In this document: in pieces, positions 8,746 through 18,482 of the stretch | Layout: each line of letters begins with the position of its first letter | How positions within the stretch are numbered: position 1 is the first letter of the stretch | From: Niallia endozanthoxylica | GTDB taxonomy: Bacteria > Bacillota > Bacilli > Bacillales > Cytobacillaceae | Reading direction: 5' to 3' | DNA: 64,000 nt | Assembly (NCBI RefSeq): GCF_008710145.1 | Contig: NZ_VYKL01000014.1 | Location: 1 to 64,000 of the forward strand | Notes under the pieces: generated by a model | Database searches by the model: none | What the model was told of the DNA's origin: nothing | Seen by the model: only the letters and a program-made list of their open reading frames with translations | Made by a program: the position numbers and the translations under genes

Positions 8746-8776
8746 AAAGGCTGTCCCTATGAAAGGGCAGCCTTTT
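8746..8776. terminator. Terminator between enoyl-CoA hydratase and the converging membrane gene
   Basis: Stem AAAGGCTGTCCCT/AGGGCAGCCTTT (8746-8758, 8764-8775) with a T-rich tail on the plus strand and an A-rich start that serves the minus strand. Confidence 0.8.
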
Positions 8777-9239
8777 ATTGGTTATCATTATTTTTATTTG
8801 TCTGAAATATATCTTGTGACACCGCATTCAGCTTGTTAACAAACCGATTGAATCCAAATCCAACAAAAAAGGATATACTGATTTGAACATATGGGGTATC
8901 ACTATATTCTATAAACTCGATAAATAAAATTCCACTGTCAATTAACAATACAGCAATCACAGCTGTACCTGTTGCAAAAATTGGATAAAACACATACCTA
9001 ATCCACTCACGGTAATTATTTAATTCATTTTTCATATAGTATGTGCAGAACATATAAAGATGCCGTAATGATCCTCCAATGGATCCAGCAAAAAAGTAAT
9101 ATAAAAAAACCTTAATTTTAGAAACAAAGGGCAGCGACTGTTCCAGTGCACCTGTCCATAATGCTCCGACCATTATAAAACTGCCAAAAAACAACAGGGA
9201 AAGATAAGCCAGAATAAATACTTTAAGTGACTTCTTCAC
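8775..9239 (-). CDS. Integral membrane protein, unknown family
   Basis: About 154 residues from a GTG at 9239, which follows GGGGTGAT with normal spacing; the upstream extension to 9332 lacks a start signal. Four hydrophobic helices alternate with short loops (first one FILAYLSLLFFGSFIMV), and the C-terminus is polar. No catalytic or transport motif is recognised. It lies between the converging hydratase and the MFS gene and is probably transcribed alone. Confidence 0.6.
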   Translation of the reverse strand: MKKSLKVFILAYLSLLFFGSFIMVGALWTGALEQSLPFVSKIKVFLYYFFAGSIGGSLRHLYMFCTYYMKNELNNYREWIRYVFYPIFATGTAVIAVLLIDSGILFIEFIEYSDTPYVQISISFFVGFGFNRFVNKLNAVSQDIFQTNKNNDNQ

Positions 9240-9353
9240 TACATCACCCCGCTTTGGATATCCTATCCTATGTAACAGACATAATGTTCGTTCCCATGCA
9301 AAAAGAAGGATCCATTCCTCATAAAGAAACAATAGATCCTTCCCCTTTCGTTA

Positions 9354-10571
9354 TTATCCTACTTTTACATCTTTTGATTGTTGATTTTCTTTTTGTAATT
9401 TTGAAGCTTTCTTGCCATGTACTAGATAATAAAGAATAATACCAAAAAAGACGATAGCTGCCATACTCATATATAAACTGCGAAAGCCAATAAGCGGCAG
9501 AATAAATCCCAATAGGAAGGGACCGACTCCAATCCCAAAATCATAAAAAACAAAAAAGGTTGATGTAGCCAAACCAATTCTATTCCGAGGAGCCAAGTTA
9601 ACGGCAACGGTTTGCGCACTTGACTGAAATGTTCCAAAACCGATGCCAATTACTGCTCCTGCAATCAGCAAGGTAATCCCATGCTGCGCTTGACTCAAAA
9701 TGATTATCCCTAAACCAAACAGAAAAATCGATGGATAGATGATCTTATTTTCGCCTTTTAAATCATACCATTTTCCTGTAAAAGGTCTTGTTAGTAACAA
9801 AAACACAGCGTACATCACAAAGAAAAAACTAGCTGCATCCGCTAAATGGATTTCTTCTGCATACGTACTTAAAAAAGATAAAATACTTGAGTAAGCAAAT
9901 CCGAAAATAGCCACAAGAATGGCAATAGGAATGGTACTTTTTTCAAAGTAATCACTTGGATGAAACCCCTTCTTCATCTGAGTTGGCTTAGTTTCTGTAT
10001 TCACCTTTGGAATGTGTAAAAATAGTGTAGCTATGATTGCTATAACAGAAAAAAAAGTTGTAACCACAAAAATAACGCTGTGATTGAAATTTTGACTAAT
10101 GAATAATCCTAGAAATGGTCCCACAGCCATAGCCAAATTCACACTTGTTGCAAAATATCCCATTCCCTCCCCACGACGGGACATAGGAATAATATCTGCA
10201 GCAATCGTTCCTGTTGCTGTTGTAGCAATACCAAAAGCAAACCCATGAATAAAACGAATCAGCAGCAACAGTGGTAAGCTATTGATTGGAAAATACAATA
10301 ACATCATAATTAGGAATAAACTCAACCCAAAAAGCAACAGCCTCTTTTTCCCCACTCGTTCAATCATTCTCCCTGCCACCGGTCTTACAATGACTGCCCC
10401 GAGGACAAAGATACTAGAAGCAAGACCAGCTTCGCTTTGAGAAGCATGAAATTTGTCAATAGAGTAAACAGCTAGTGTCACCATTAAAATATAAAATGAG
10501 ATAAATAATAAAAAATTGGACATGGATACCATTACAAAATCTTTTGTCCATAATTTAGGTTTTTGATTCAT
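9354..10571 (-). CDS. MFS transporter, 12 helices
   Basis: A 405-residue major facilitator. Helix 2-3 loop motif GRMIERVGKKR is the MFS motif A (GxLaDrxGrkr), and the helix 5 stretch SVNLAMAVGPFLG resembles the drug-antiporter motif C. The family includes Bacillus drug exporters of the YwoG type. It is the second gene of an operon: the marR stop is 17 bases before this start, so expression depends on the MarR promoter and its palindrome. A small-molecule efflux role is inferred; substrate unknown. Confidence 0.85.
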   Translation of the reverse strand: MNQKPKLWTKDFVMVSMSNFLLFISFYILMVTLAVYSIDKFHASQSEAGLASSIFVLGAVIVRPVAGRMIERVGKKRLLLFGLSLFLIMMLLYFPINSLPLLLLIRFIHGFAFGIATTATGTIAADIIPMSRRGEGMGYFATSVNLAMAVGPFLGLFISQNFNHSVIFVVTTFFSVIAIIATLFLHIPKVNTETKPTQMKKGFHPSDYFEKSTIPIAILVAIFGFAYSSILSFLSTYAEEIHLADAASFFFVMYAVFLLLTRPFTGKWYDLKGENKIIYPSIFLFGLGIIILSQAQHGITLLIAGAVIGIGFGTFQSSAQTVAVNLAPRNRIGLATSTFFVFYDFGIGVGPFLLGFILPLIGFRSLYMSMAAIVFFGIILYYLVHGKKASKLQKENQQSKDVKVG

Positions 10572-10587
10572 CTTATCCCTTCTTCCA

Positions 10588-10998
10588 TTATTTCAGTTTT
10601 TCTTTTAATTGTTGTATCGTTCGTAGCGTTGTTTCTAAATCTGTCATCGAGATTTCCGCTAACAGTTGATTTTCGAATTCATCAACAACCTTTTTTGCTT
10701 CCTGATAAACAAGATTGCCTTTTTCGGTTAGTCGAATTTTTCGTTCACGCTTATCTTTACTCGGAACCTTCTCTATTAGTTGGTTTTCTTCTAATCGATT
10801 AGCCGTACGTGTGATGGTTGGTTTTTCCACATCAATATATTGACTGATTTCCACAAGTGTAGAAGCACCAAATTGTTTTAAATAATAAACAATAATCCAT
10901 TGGGAATGATATAAGCCAACACTCGCTAACTGTTCATTTAATTTTTTTGTAAAACTTCTGGAAAACTGTAAGTGCTGATGAAAAAATGAAAGTGACAA
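10588..10998 (-). CDS. MarR family transcriptional regulator
   Basis: A 136-residue winged-helix regulator. Helix-turn-helix VEISQYIDVEKPTITRTANR and wing SKDKRERKIRLTEKG are clear MarR features. I place the start at a TTG (10998) seven bases after GGAGG; the ATG at 11016 would put the ribosome site inside the gene. It is co-transcribed with the MFS pump and probably represses both through the 26-bp palindrome over its promoter, with release by a ligand, as is typical for the family. Confidence 0.88.
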   Translation of the reverse strand: MSLSFFHQHLQFSRSFTKKLNEQLASVGLYHSQWIIVYYLKQFGASTLVEISQYIDVEKPTITRTANRLEENQLIEKVPSKDKRERKIRLTEKGNLVYQEAKKVVDEFENQLLAEISMTDLETTLRTIQQLKEKLK

Positions 10999-11014
10999 AT
11001 AAAAACCTCCGACC

Positions 11015-11064
11015 ATATTAGTTACCTAGGTAACTAATATACTCCCTTTTTCACAATTTGTCCA
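11015..11064 (-). promoter_or_regulatory. marR-MFS promoter with perfect 26-bp palindrome
   Basis: On the minus strand, -35 TGGACA (11059-11064), 17-bp spacer and -10 TATATT (11036-11041). A perfect palindrome spans 11015-11040 (half site ATATTAGTTACCT), covering the -10 and the transcription start. Its position predicts steric repression by the MarR dimer. Confidence 0.8.
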
Positions 11065-11105
11065 TAATTACGGGTTTTTCTTTATCATGAAATCAACTAA
11101 ACAAA

Positions 11106-11145
11106 AAAACTCTCTATCACCGTCCATTCGGCAATAGAGAGTTTT
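11106..11145 (-). terminator. Terminator after the CysJ-like reductase
   Basis: Stem AAACTCTCTAT/ATAGAGAGTTT (11107-11117, 11134-11144), followed on the minus strand by a run of seven T. Confidence 0.85.
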
Positions 11146-11162
11146 ACAATTATTTTGTTGAA

Positions 11163-12335
11163 TTAATAAACATCACGCTGATAGCGACCTTGCTTTTGCA
11201 TATCATTTAAATAGGCTTCAGCATCTTCACGTGACATCGCACCTTCTTTTTCTATCACATCAATAAGTGCGCTGTGGACATCCTTCGCCATTCTTTGTTT
11301 ATCACCGCATACGTAGAAGTACGCTCCATTTTGAATCCACTCAAACAACTCTTTGCTGTTTTCAAGCATTTTATTTTGAACATATACTTTTTTCTCTGTA
11401 TCACGAGACCAAGCAGTATCTATTTTTGTAAGTACACCATCTTTTTGATAAGCTTCCAATTCCTCTTTATATAGAAAATCAGTAGCTTCATGCTGGTCAC
11501 CAAAGAATAACCATGACTTTCCTGATGCATTCGTTACGGCAAGTTCTTCGATAAAAGAACGGAACGGTGCAATGCCTGTCCCAGGACCGACCATAATAAT
11601 ATCTTTATCTCCTGATTCAGGTAAGTGGAAGTGTTTATTCGGCTGAACAAATACAGGAAGTGTATCTCCTTCTTGAATACGTTCAGCCACTTGTACAGAA
11701 CAAACGCCCTTTCTCTCACGTCCATGAGCTGTGTAGCGAACTGCACCAATGGTTAAATGTACTTCATTTGGATGCGCAGCAATACTGCTGGCAATGGAGT
11801 ATAGACGCGGCGTCATCTTTCTTAAAACAGAGATAACATCTTGTGCTGAAGCATTCCATGGACCGAAATCACGCAGCATATCAAGAAGGTCGCGGCCATT
11901 CGTATATTCCTTCAGCTGGTCAGCATTCTCTACTAAGATAAGCTTTTGTAATTCTTCATTTTCTGTGAATTCAGCCGCCTGTTGCAATATTTTTTTAGAA
12001 AGAAGCGTAATTTCAAAATACGCTGTTAACGCTTCTTTTAGCGGCATTGTATCACCCTGTTTATTAATGATAACAGCATTTTCCCCATCCCAGTTCATTT
12101 CCTCAAGAATGGCTGAAACTAACTGTGGGTCATTAGATGGAGCAATTCCAAGAGCATAGCCTGGTGCATACGTAAGACCAGATCCTTCTAGTGAAATTTC
12201 AATATGTCTTGTTTCTTTTGCAGAACTTTCTCCATTTAAATTAATATTTTTAAGGACTCTAGCTTGAAATGGATTTGTTCTTGAATATACAGCTGGAGCT
12301 GTTCTTTTTTCAGTACTTACTACAGTATTTTGCAT
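11163..12335 (-). CDS. CysJ-like NADPH flavoprotein reductase lacking the flavodoxin domain
   Basis: A 390-residue FAD/NADPH reductase of the ferredoxin-NADP reductase superfamily in its CysJ/P450-reductase form. FAD-binding PRLYSIASS and GVCSVQVAER, the connecting helical domain (about 65-150), NADPH-binding GPGTGIAPFRSF and YVCGDKQRMAKDV, and the C-terminal GRYQRDVY (ending in the usual aromatic) are visible. The N-terminal flavodoxin (FMN) domain of CysJ, about 200 residues, is absent. CysI is not adjacent. The enzyme should reduce a separate flavodoxin or another carrier; sulfite reduction is only one possibility. ATG at 12335 follows GAGGTGAG. Confidence 0.85.
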   Translation of the reverse strand: MQNTVVSTEKRTAPAVYSRTNPFQARVLKNINLNGESSAKETRHIEISLEGSGLTYAPGYALGIAPSNDPQLVSAILEEMNWDGENAVIINKQGDTMPLKEALTAYFEITLLSKKILQQAAEFTENEELQKLILVENADQLKEYTNGRDLLDMLRDFGPWNASAQDVISVLRKMTPRLYSIASSIAAHPNEVHLTIGAVRYTAHGRERKGVCSVQVAERIQEGDTLPVFVQPNKHFHLPESGDKDIIMVGPGTGIAPFRSFIEELAVTNASGKSWLFFGDQHEATDFLYKEELEAYQKDGVLTKIDTAWSRDTEKKVYVQNKMLENSKELFEWIQNGAYFYVCGDKQRMAKDVHSALIDVIEKEGAMSREDAEAYLNDMQKQGRYQRDVY

Positions 12336-12765
12336 GATCTCACCTCAAGAAATTATATAAAATAGGATAACATAAGTTGACAAATTCTGATATGTTTTTT
12401 CTTTTCATTCGGAATAATTTGTATAACAAAATTAGTGTATTAACAGTATTATTATACAAATTAGTCTACTTTCTCTCAATAAGAAATTTCCGCATAAGAA
12501 AATATAGGTCATTTATCACTCTATCAGGACGAGTTTCAGTTCTCAATGCTATATAGTCAGTATTTGCCTATGTAACATATTATACCCCCTGAATATTTAA
12601 CGGGGTTTCATGATTTTACTAATGATAAAAATTCATTCCATTCTAAATTTTAAAATTATCTTTATATAGTTTTTCCCTAAACTGATTACTGACAATTTTT
12701 CCGTAAGCCAGGACATACTGAATGAAATAATAATCGCAAGAATTAAAGCATATCGATTCATGAAG
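12336..12765. other. 430-bp gap with a spaced inverted repeat
   Basis: No gene seen. An 11-bp inverted repeat AATTTGTATAA/TTATACAAATT (12416-12426 and 12452-12462) with 25 bases between lies about 80 bases upstream of the reductase start and is a candidate operator. The remainder is AT-rich without a clear signal. Confidence 0.5.
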
Positions 12766-13491
12766 TTATTGATTCAGCCTGTAGATCTCGCGAGCAATAC
12801 CCTCTAAAATATAAACAACGGGTACTTGCGTCGTAATATTCGATTCTTCCACAAATTCCTCTGTAACGTAATAGGAAATATTTATATCAGAGATTTTCGC
12901 AATAGTTGAGAGTTTATCATTTGTAATACTGATAATTTGACTTCCTTCTTGTTTTAATTGGTTAAGATGTGTAACTGTAAATTCATTTTCTCCTGATACT
13001 GAGAGAGCAATAGTCACGCTATTACGACTGATTTTGGAATAAATTGGAAAATGGGGGTCTTTAATATACAACGAAAAAGTCCCTAAACTTGAGAGGTACC
13101 TTGCACCATATTCAGCTAGAATACCCGAGCTTCCAATTCCAATAAAGATAACATTATCCGCTTTGAAAATAAGATCTGCTGCCTTTCTAATGATTTCATC
13201 TAAATCCCCTTTTAACGACCTCTCAAAAAATTCTACTATAGATTGTTGGGAACTTTTTATGCTCGTTATTTTTTTCTCTTTTAAATGCATTTTTAGCTTT
13301 ACCTTGAATTCGGAAAAACCCTCACACTGTAGTTTTCTGCAAAAACGTAAGATCGTAGTCGTTGATACATGGGTTTCATCCGCTAACTCACGAATCCGCA
13401 TATAAGCCACTTTTTCACTATGTTGAACAATATAATTATACAAAGAAATTTCTAATTCATTAAAAGTTGAAATGATTTCATTTGTAAACAT
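12766..13491 (-). CDS. MurR/RpiR family regulator
   Basis: A 241-residue regulator: N-terminal HTH_6 domain (residues 1-75, IRELADETHVSTTTILRFCRK) and C-terminal SIS sugar-phosphate-binding domain (about 105-235, with GIGSSGILAEYGARYL and SVSGENEFTV). Members sense phosphosugars and control the neighbouring sugar gene. It is divergent from the 6-phospho-beta-glucosidase gene, so the inducer is probably a phosphorylated beta-glucoside or its product. The start ATG at 13491 has AAGGAGGGGAGA upstream at somewhat long spacing. Confidence 0.88.
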   Translation of the reverse strand: MFTNEIISTFNELEISLYNYIVQHSEKVAYMRIRELADETHVSTTTILRFCRKLQCEGFSEFKVKLKMHLKEKKITSIKSSQQSIVEFFERSLKGDLDEIIRKAADLIFKADNVIFIGIGSSGILAEYGARYLSSLGTFSLYIKDPHFPIYSKISRNSVTIALSVSGENEFTVTHLNQLKQEGSQIISITNDKLSTIAKISDINISYYVTEEFVEESNITTQVPVVYILEGIAREIYRLNQ

Positions 13492-13570
13492 GATATTTAG
13501 AAATCTCCCCTCCTTACGTGATTTAGTACAATCGCTGCCAAAGCCCTAGCGCCATTTTAACATACCCTTC

Positions 13571-13602
13571 TTTCATGAAACATGGCGTTACATTCATGTA
13601 AC
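13571..13602. promoter_or_regulatory. Candidate RpiR operator in the divergent promoter region
   Basis: Two palindromes: TTTCATGAAA (13571-13580) and GTTACAT-TC-ATGTAAC (13587-13602, perfect 7-bp arms). They lie between the rpiR-type gene and the glucosidase gene, where an operator for both is expected. Confidence 0.5.
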
Positions 13603-13752
13603 AAATTCCTTTCTCCGTTATAACAAACAAGTTTCCCTCTGTTCATTTACTATTCTGCAAAACGTCGATATGATTTTTTTAACGATTATAACCTTACTAC
13701 TAAAGAAAAAAATTAATTTTACTCAAAAAACAAATAGTAAATAAAGAAATAA

Positions 13753-15207
<1,455 letters not shown>

Positions 15208-15222
15208 ATCTATATATGTAAT

Positions 15223-15262
15223 AAAAAAATGCTAATCGAAAGATTTCGATCAGCATTTTTTT
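15223..15262. terminator. Terminator after the glucosidase gene
   Basis: Stem AAAAAAATGCT/AGCATTTTTTT with a second helix ATCGAAA/TTTCGAT, symmetrical A and T runs, so it can work for both converging genes. Confidence 0.85.
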
Positions 15263-15314
15263 ATTTATCCCACTCTTAATGAGCAGTAAGACCCCCACTG
15301 ATGGAAGTTTCACT

Positions 15315-15926
15315 TTATTGATTGCCTCTTTTCACCCATTCAGCTACTGTTACCGTGCGTTTTGCCTGGTGCTTGACTGCGGCTTGTACGTCCTCGATCA
15401 TTTTTCCATTTTGGTCAACTGACACACTTGTTCCGTATGGATTTCCTCCTGCTCCAAAGAGAACCTGATCTGTGTAACCAGGCGGTACAATGATAGCACC
15501 CCAGTGCATCATTGAAGTGTAGAGTGATAAAATCGTTGCTTCTTGCCCTCCGTGCGGATTTTGCGCGGAAGTCATGGCACTTACGACTTTGTTGACTGTT
15601 TTACCTGTTGCCCATAGTCCGCCTTGAATATCAAGGAATTGCTTCATTTGGGATGGCATATTGCCAAATCGAGTAGGAACACTGAAAATAATAGCATCTG
15701 CCCATTCAATATCGTCACCTGTTGCAATAGGGACATCTTTTGTTGCTTCAACGGTTTTTTTCCATACTTCATTTTTTTGAATTATAGATTCTGGAGCCAA
15801 CTCTTCCACTTTTAAAACCTTTACTTCTGCACCTGTCTCTTTAGCACCTTCTTCGGCCCATTTGGCCAGCTGATAGTTTGTTCCGCCCATACTGTAAAAA
15901 ATGACGGCTAATTTTACATTTGCCAT
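15315..15926 (-). CDS. wrbA: NAD(P)H:quinone oxidoreductase, WrbA type
   Basis: A 203-residue flavodoxin-like FMN enzyme that reduces quinones by two electrons. FMN phosphate loop IFYSMGGTNYQLAKW (residues 9-23), the PTRFGNMPSQMKQFLD segment and SAQNPHGGQEATILSLYTSMMHWGAIIVPPGY are typical of WrbA. Length equals the family norm. ATG at 15926 follows AAAGGAGACC. It is monocistronic. Confidence 0.93.
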   Translation of the reverse strand: MANVKLAVIFYSMGGTNYQLAKWAEEGAKETGAEVKVLKVEELAPESIIQKNEVWKKTVEATKDVPIATGDDIEWADAIIFSVPTRFGNMPSQMKQFLDIQGGLWATGKTVNKVVSAMTSAQNPHGGQEATILSLYTSMMHWGAIIVPPGYTDQVLFGAGGNPYGTSVSVDQNGKMIEDVQAAVKHQAKRTVTVAEWVKRGNQ

Positions 15927-16161
15927 TTCTTTGGTCTCCTTTTTGATGATTTTCCAAATAGCTTAACTAAAATACCAACATATTATTTCTATTCCGTGCG
16001 GTGCGTATTCATATTCCTTTTTTAGAAAAGCGAACGCTGAGTAATCTTCAAAAGTTATAAGATTAATTTATTTTATTATTGCTTCTAAATAAATATTCTT
16101 TAATTCAAGGTATTTTCACATCGCTATTTCTATCAATCCAACTAGTCATTAAACAATAATA

Positions 16162-16187
16162 GCGTATGAACCATTTGCATCATACGC
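16162..16187 (-). terminator. Probable terminator after the LacI-type gene
   Basis: Stem GCGTATGA/TCATACGC with a 10-base loop just after the stop; the minus-strand tail is only moderately T-rich. Confidence 0.5.
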
Positions 16188-16199
16188 CTATTCAATCAT

Positions 16200-17162
16200 T
16201 TATACAGTTTTTCTTTCAATTAATTTAACTTTAATCTCTTCATGGGAGGACTCCTTATTGTCTATTGCTTGTAAAAATAGCTTTCTGCCCATTTCCACTA
16301 ACGGGAGTTCCATCGTAGTAATATGCATAATTTTTGCAATTGGCTGGTTATCAAATCCCATAATGGCAAGCTCTTCAGGGACTTTTACACCTATTTCCTT
16401 GCAATAAGTTATCATTCCGGCAGCTACCATGTCGCTTGTTACTAATAAAGCTGTGGGAGGGCTGCTCATCTTCATTAACTCTTGCACGACTTGTACTCCA
16501 TCTTCAAATTTTAGACAATCATAGAAAACGTACTCATGATTAAATGGTTCCTTTCTTTCTCGTAAAAAATCTTTGTATGCTTTTCCTCTTAGTTTACTAT
16601 TAGCTCCGGACCTTCTACCAACACAATATCCAATTTTTTGATGACCTTTATTATGTAAATACGCTAATGCTTTAGAAAAGGTTTGGTAATGATCAATATA
16701 GATGGAGGAAACATTCTTCCCTCTCGAATCCTCGCAAAGAACAATTGGACCGTATGCTGCATATTCCTCAATAGTGTTCCATGTACATTTCCTCGAACAA
16801 ATAATCAAGGCATCAATCTGCTTATACTGCAGCATCTTTAACGCTTCGATTTCCCGCTCTTCCTCATAATTCGTTTGAAAAAGGATCAGTTTATAATTAT
16901 TTTTAACTGCCTCATTCGCTATTCCTTCTACTAACAATCCAAAATAAGGATGGTTTGTAAATGGAATCACCACACCGATTAGAAATGTTTCTCCTTTACT
17001 TAAATGTACAGCATTCAGATTCGGCTGGTAATTACATGCCTCCATTGCATGTTTAACAGCTTTTCTTTTTTCTTCACTGACATACGGATGGTTATTTAAT
17101 ACGCGAGAAACAGTTGTAACAGACACACCTGCCATCTTTGCGATATCTTTTATATTTGCCAT
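16200..17162 (-). CDS. LacI family transcriptional regulator
   Basis: A 320-residue LacI protein from the ATG at 17162, chosen because AAAGGTGAG precedes it and because the HTH then begins at once (MANIKDIAKMAGVSVTTVSR). The hinge helix region is NLNAVHLSKGE, followed by a periplasmic-binding-type effector domain with TSDMVAAGMI and GFDNQP motifs. It lies downstream of the cyclase gene but has its own operator and a terminator in between. It may control the cyclase gene or a distant sugar operon; the ligand cannot be read. Confidence 0.88.
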   Translation of the reverse strand: MANIKDIAKMAGVSVTTVSRVLNNHPYVSEEKRKAVKHAMEACNYQPNLNAVHLSKGETFLIGVVIPFTNHPYFGLLVEGIANEAVKNNYKLILFQTNYEEEREIEALKMLQYKQIDALIICSRKCTWNTIEEYAAYGPIVLCEDSRGKNVSSIYIDHYQTFSKALAYLHNKGHQKIGYCVGRRSGANSKLRGKAYKDFLRERKEPFNHEYVFYDCLKFEDGVQVVQELMKMSSPPTALLVTSDMVAAGMITYCKEIGVKVPEELAIMGFDNQPIAKIMHITTMELPLVEMGRKLFLQAIDNKESSHEEIKVKLIERKTV

Positions 17163-17195
17163 AGACTCACCTTTATTAAAACCTTTCTCTTGCAC

Positions 17196-17209
17196 TGAAA
17201 TGCATTTCA
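17196..17209. promoter_or_regulatory. LacI-type operator TGAAATGCATTTCA
   Basis: A perfect 14-bp palindrome 34 bases upstream of the LacI-type start, in the form usual for autoregulated LacI family genes with a central CG-like or GC step. Confidence 0.65.
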
Positions 17210-17225
17210 AGCTTTATACTTTACC

Positions 17226-17268
17226 TAAAAAGGCGCACTAAATAACTTTTTCAAGCTAATCGTGCGCC
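17226..17268 (-). terminator. Terminator between cyclase and LacI genes
   Basis: Stem GGCGCAC/GTGCGCC (arms 17232-17238 and 17262-17268) followed on the minus strand by TTTTTAGG. Confidence 0.75.
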
Positions 17269-17274
17269 AATTAC

Positions 17275-17922
17275 CTATTTATTTAATACAGCCACGGCAC
17301 GAATGGGCGCTCCATCTGAGTTCTCATATTTCAACGGCAGAGCAAAGAAAGTAAATAACTCATTTCCAATTTCACCTAATCTCGCAAGATTCTCAATCAC
17401 AACGATTTCCGTTTCAGCAAACAGCTTATGATGAATGGTCAAATGTTCATCCGAAATCGGATCAATCCCAATCACATCAAGCCCGACACCCTTTTTCTTC
17501 GAGCTGATTAAATAGTCGGCAACCTCTTCGGTGATAGCGGGATAGTCGCCAAAATAGGTATTTGTCCCCCAGTGGTTGTCCCATCCCGTATAAAATAAAA
17601 GAAATTCTGCCTGATCCGCTTTCTCTTTTACTGCTTCAATATAACTCATCGTAATTCTTTGACCTTCTCCTAACTCGCTGCAATCAATGACCAACCCTTT
17701 TCCAATGAATTGTTCGACCGGAAAGGCATCTAATGTGGTTCGGTGCGCAAAAATATGGGATGGCGCATCCATATGAGTTCCCGTGTGGGAGAACATAGTC
17801 AGAAGGGTTTCCTTGAAGCCATTTGTCTCATATGTATTGGCCACCTCTAATTTTGGTGTCTCCGTTCCCGGATATACAGGCATATTTTCAGATATTGTAT
17901 GGGTTAAATCAATCACCTTCAT
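17275..17922 (-). CDS. Cyclase family protein (KynB-like metal hydrolase)
   Basis: A 215-residue member of PF04199, the kynurenine formamidase-like group. The metal site motif HTGTHMDAPSHI (residues about 46-57) is complete, and the second set of ligands is expected near IHHKLFAETE. N-terminal IDLTHTISENMPVYPG is the family opening. Members hydrolyse formamides or lactones, or isomerise metal-bound substrates. No tryptophan catabolism gene is adjacent, so kynurenine formamidase activity is not supported by context. ATG at 17922 follows GTGAGGT. Confidence 0.85.
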   Translation of the reverse strand: MKVIDLTHTISENMPVYPGTETPKLEVANTYETNGFKETLLTMFSHTGTHMDAPSHIFAHRTTLDAFPVEQFIGKGLVIDCSELGEGQRITMSYIEAVKEKADQAEFLLFYTGWDNHWGTNTYFGDYPAITEEVADYLISSKKKGVGLDVIGIDPISDEHLTIHHKLFAETEIVVIENLARLGEIGNELFTFFALPLKYENSDGAPIRAVAVLNK

Positions 17923-18117
17923 GTTAAGAACCTCACTTTCAAACCAATATGTATTGATATTTTAATATCTCTATTTAACATTTATGATTCTAGATACTTC
18001 TTCCTCCAATGTAATAGTTTTTATTACTATAAATGCCCTTTTTCGTGATTTTTTTAAACAAGTTTTATATCAACCGCATACTTTAATAATGAACAAGCAC
18101 GTAGGAGGTGAAAAAAT

Positions 18118-18348
18118 ATGGGCTTATCTTCCTCCAGCATTTTTGGAATTTTCCTTGGTTTATTAACTGGCGTAATCTGGTTATGGCTAGCAATATCTGG
18201 GACCATTAGCGGCTTTTTAGGATTGCTTGGACTAACCGGAATCCTAGTAACCATTATTAACGTCCTTGTTGCGCTTGTCGGTTTCCTTGCTTTTCTCATT
18301 TTCGGACTATACGTTTTCAAGAGAGCATGGCACTATTCCCGCGACTAA
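18118..18348 (+). CDS. Small hydrophobic membrane protein
   Basis: 76 residues, almost all within two or three membrane helices rich in Gly, Leu and Ile, ending in a basic FKRAWHYSRD. The ribosome site TAGGAGGTGA before the ATG is very strong and a T-tailed terminator follows, so it is very likely a true gene despite its size. No family is recognised. Its short length and hydrophobicity allow a membrane-active peptide role, but nothing shows that. Confidence 0.65.
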   Translation: MGLSSSSIFGIFLGLLTGVIWLWLAISGTISGFLGLLGLTGILVTIINVLVALVGFLAFLIFGLYVFKRAWHYSRD

Positions 18349-18360
18349 ACAGGTACTAAT

Positions 18361-18393
18361 AAAAACAGTCTCTTTAAATAGAGGCTGTTTTTA
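18361..18393 (+). terminator. Terminator after the small membrane gene
   Basis: Stem AAAAACAGtCTCT/AGAGgCTGTTTTT with a 5-base loop and T tail. Confidence 0.85.
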
Positions 18394-18482
18394 TAGATTT
18401 TTACCCTGTTCTACAAGAGATAGTTGGTCCCTGTAAACAGAGACCAACAAATATAATGATAGGAGAAATCATAGGAAACCGA

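Noticed and set aside
11163-12335. The CysJ-like reductase as the missing electron donor of the Rieske oxygenase
   Set aside because: It lies about 25 kb away, lacks a 2Fe-2S domain and has none of the shared operators.
17275-17922. Kynurenine formamidase kynB as a firm gene name
   Set aside because: The metal motif fits the wider cyclase family but no other kynurenine pathway gene is adjacent.
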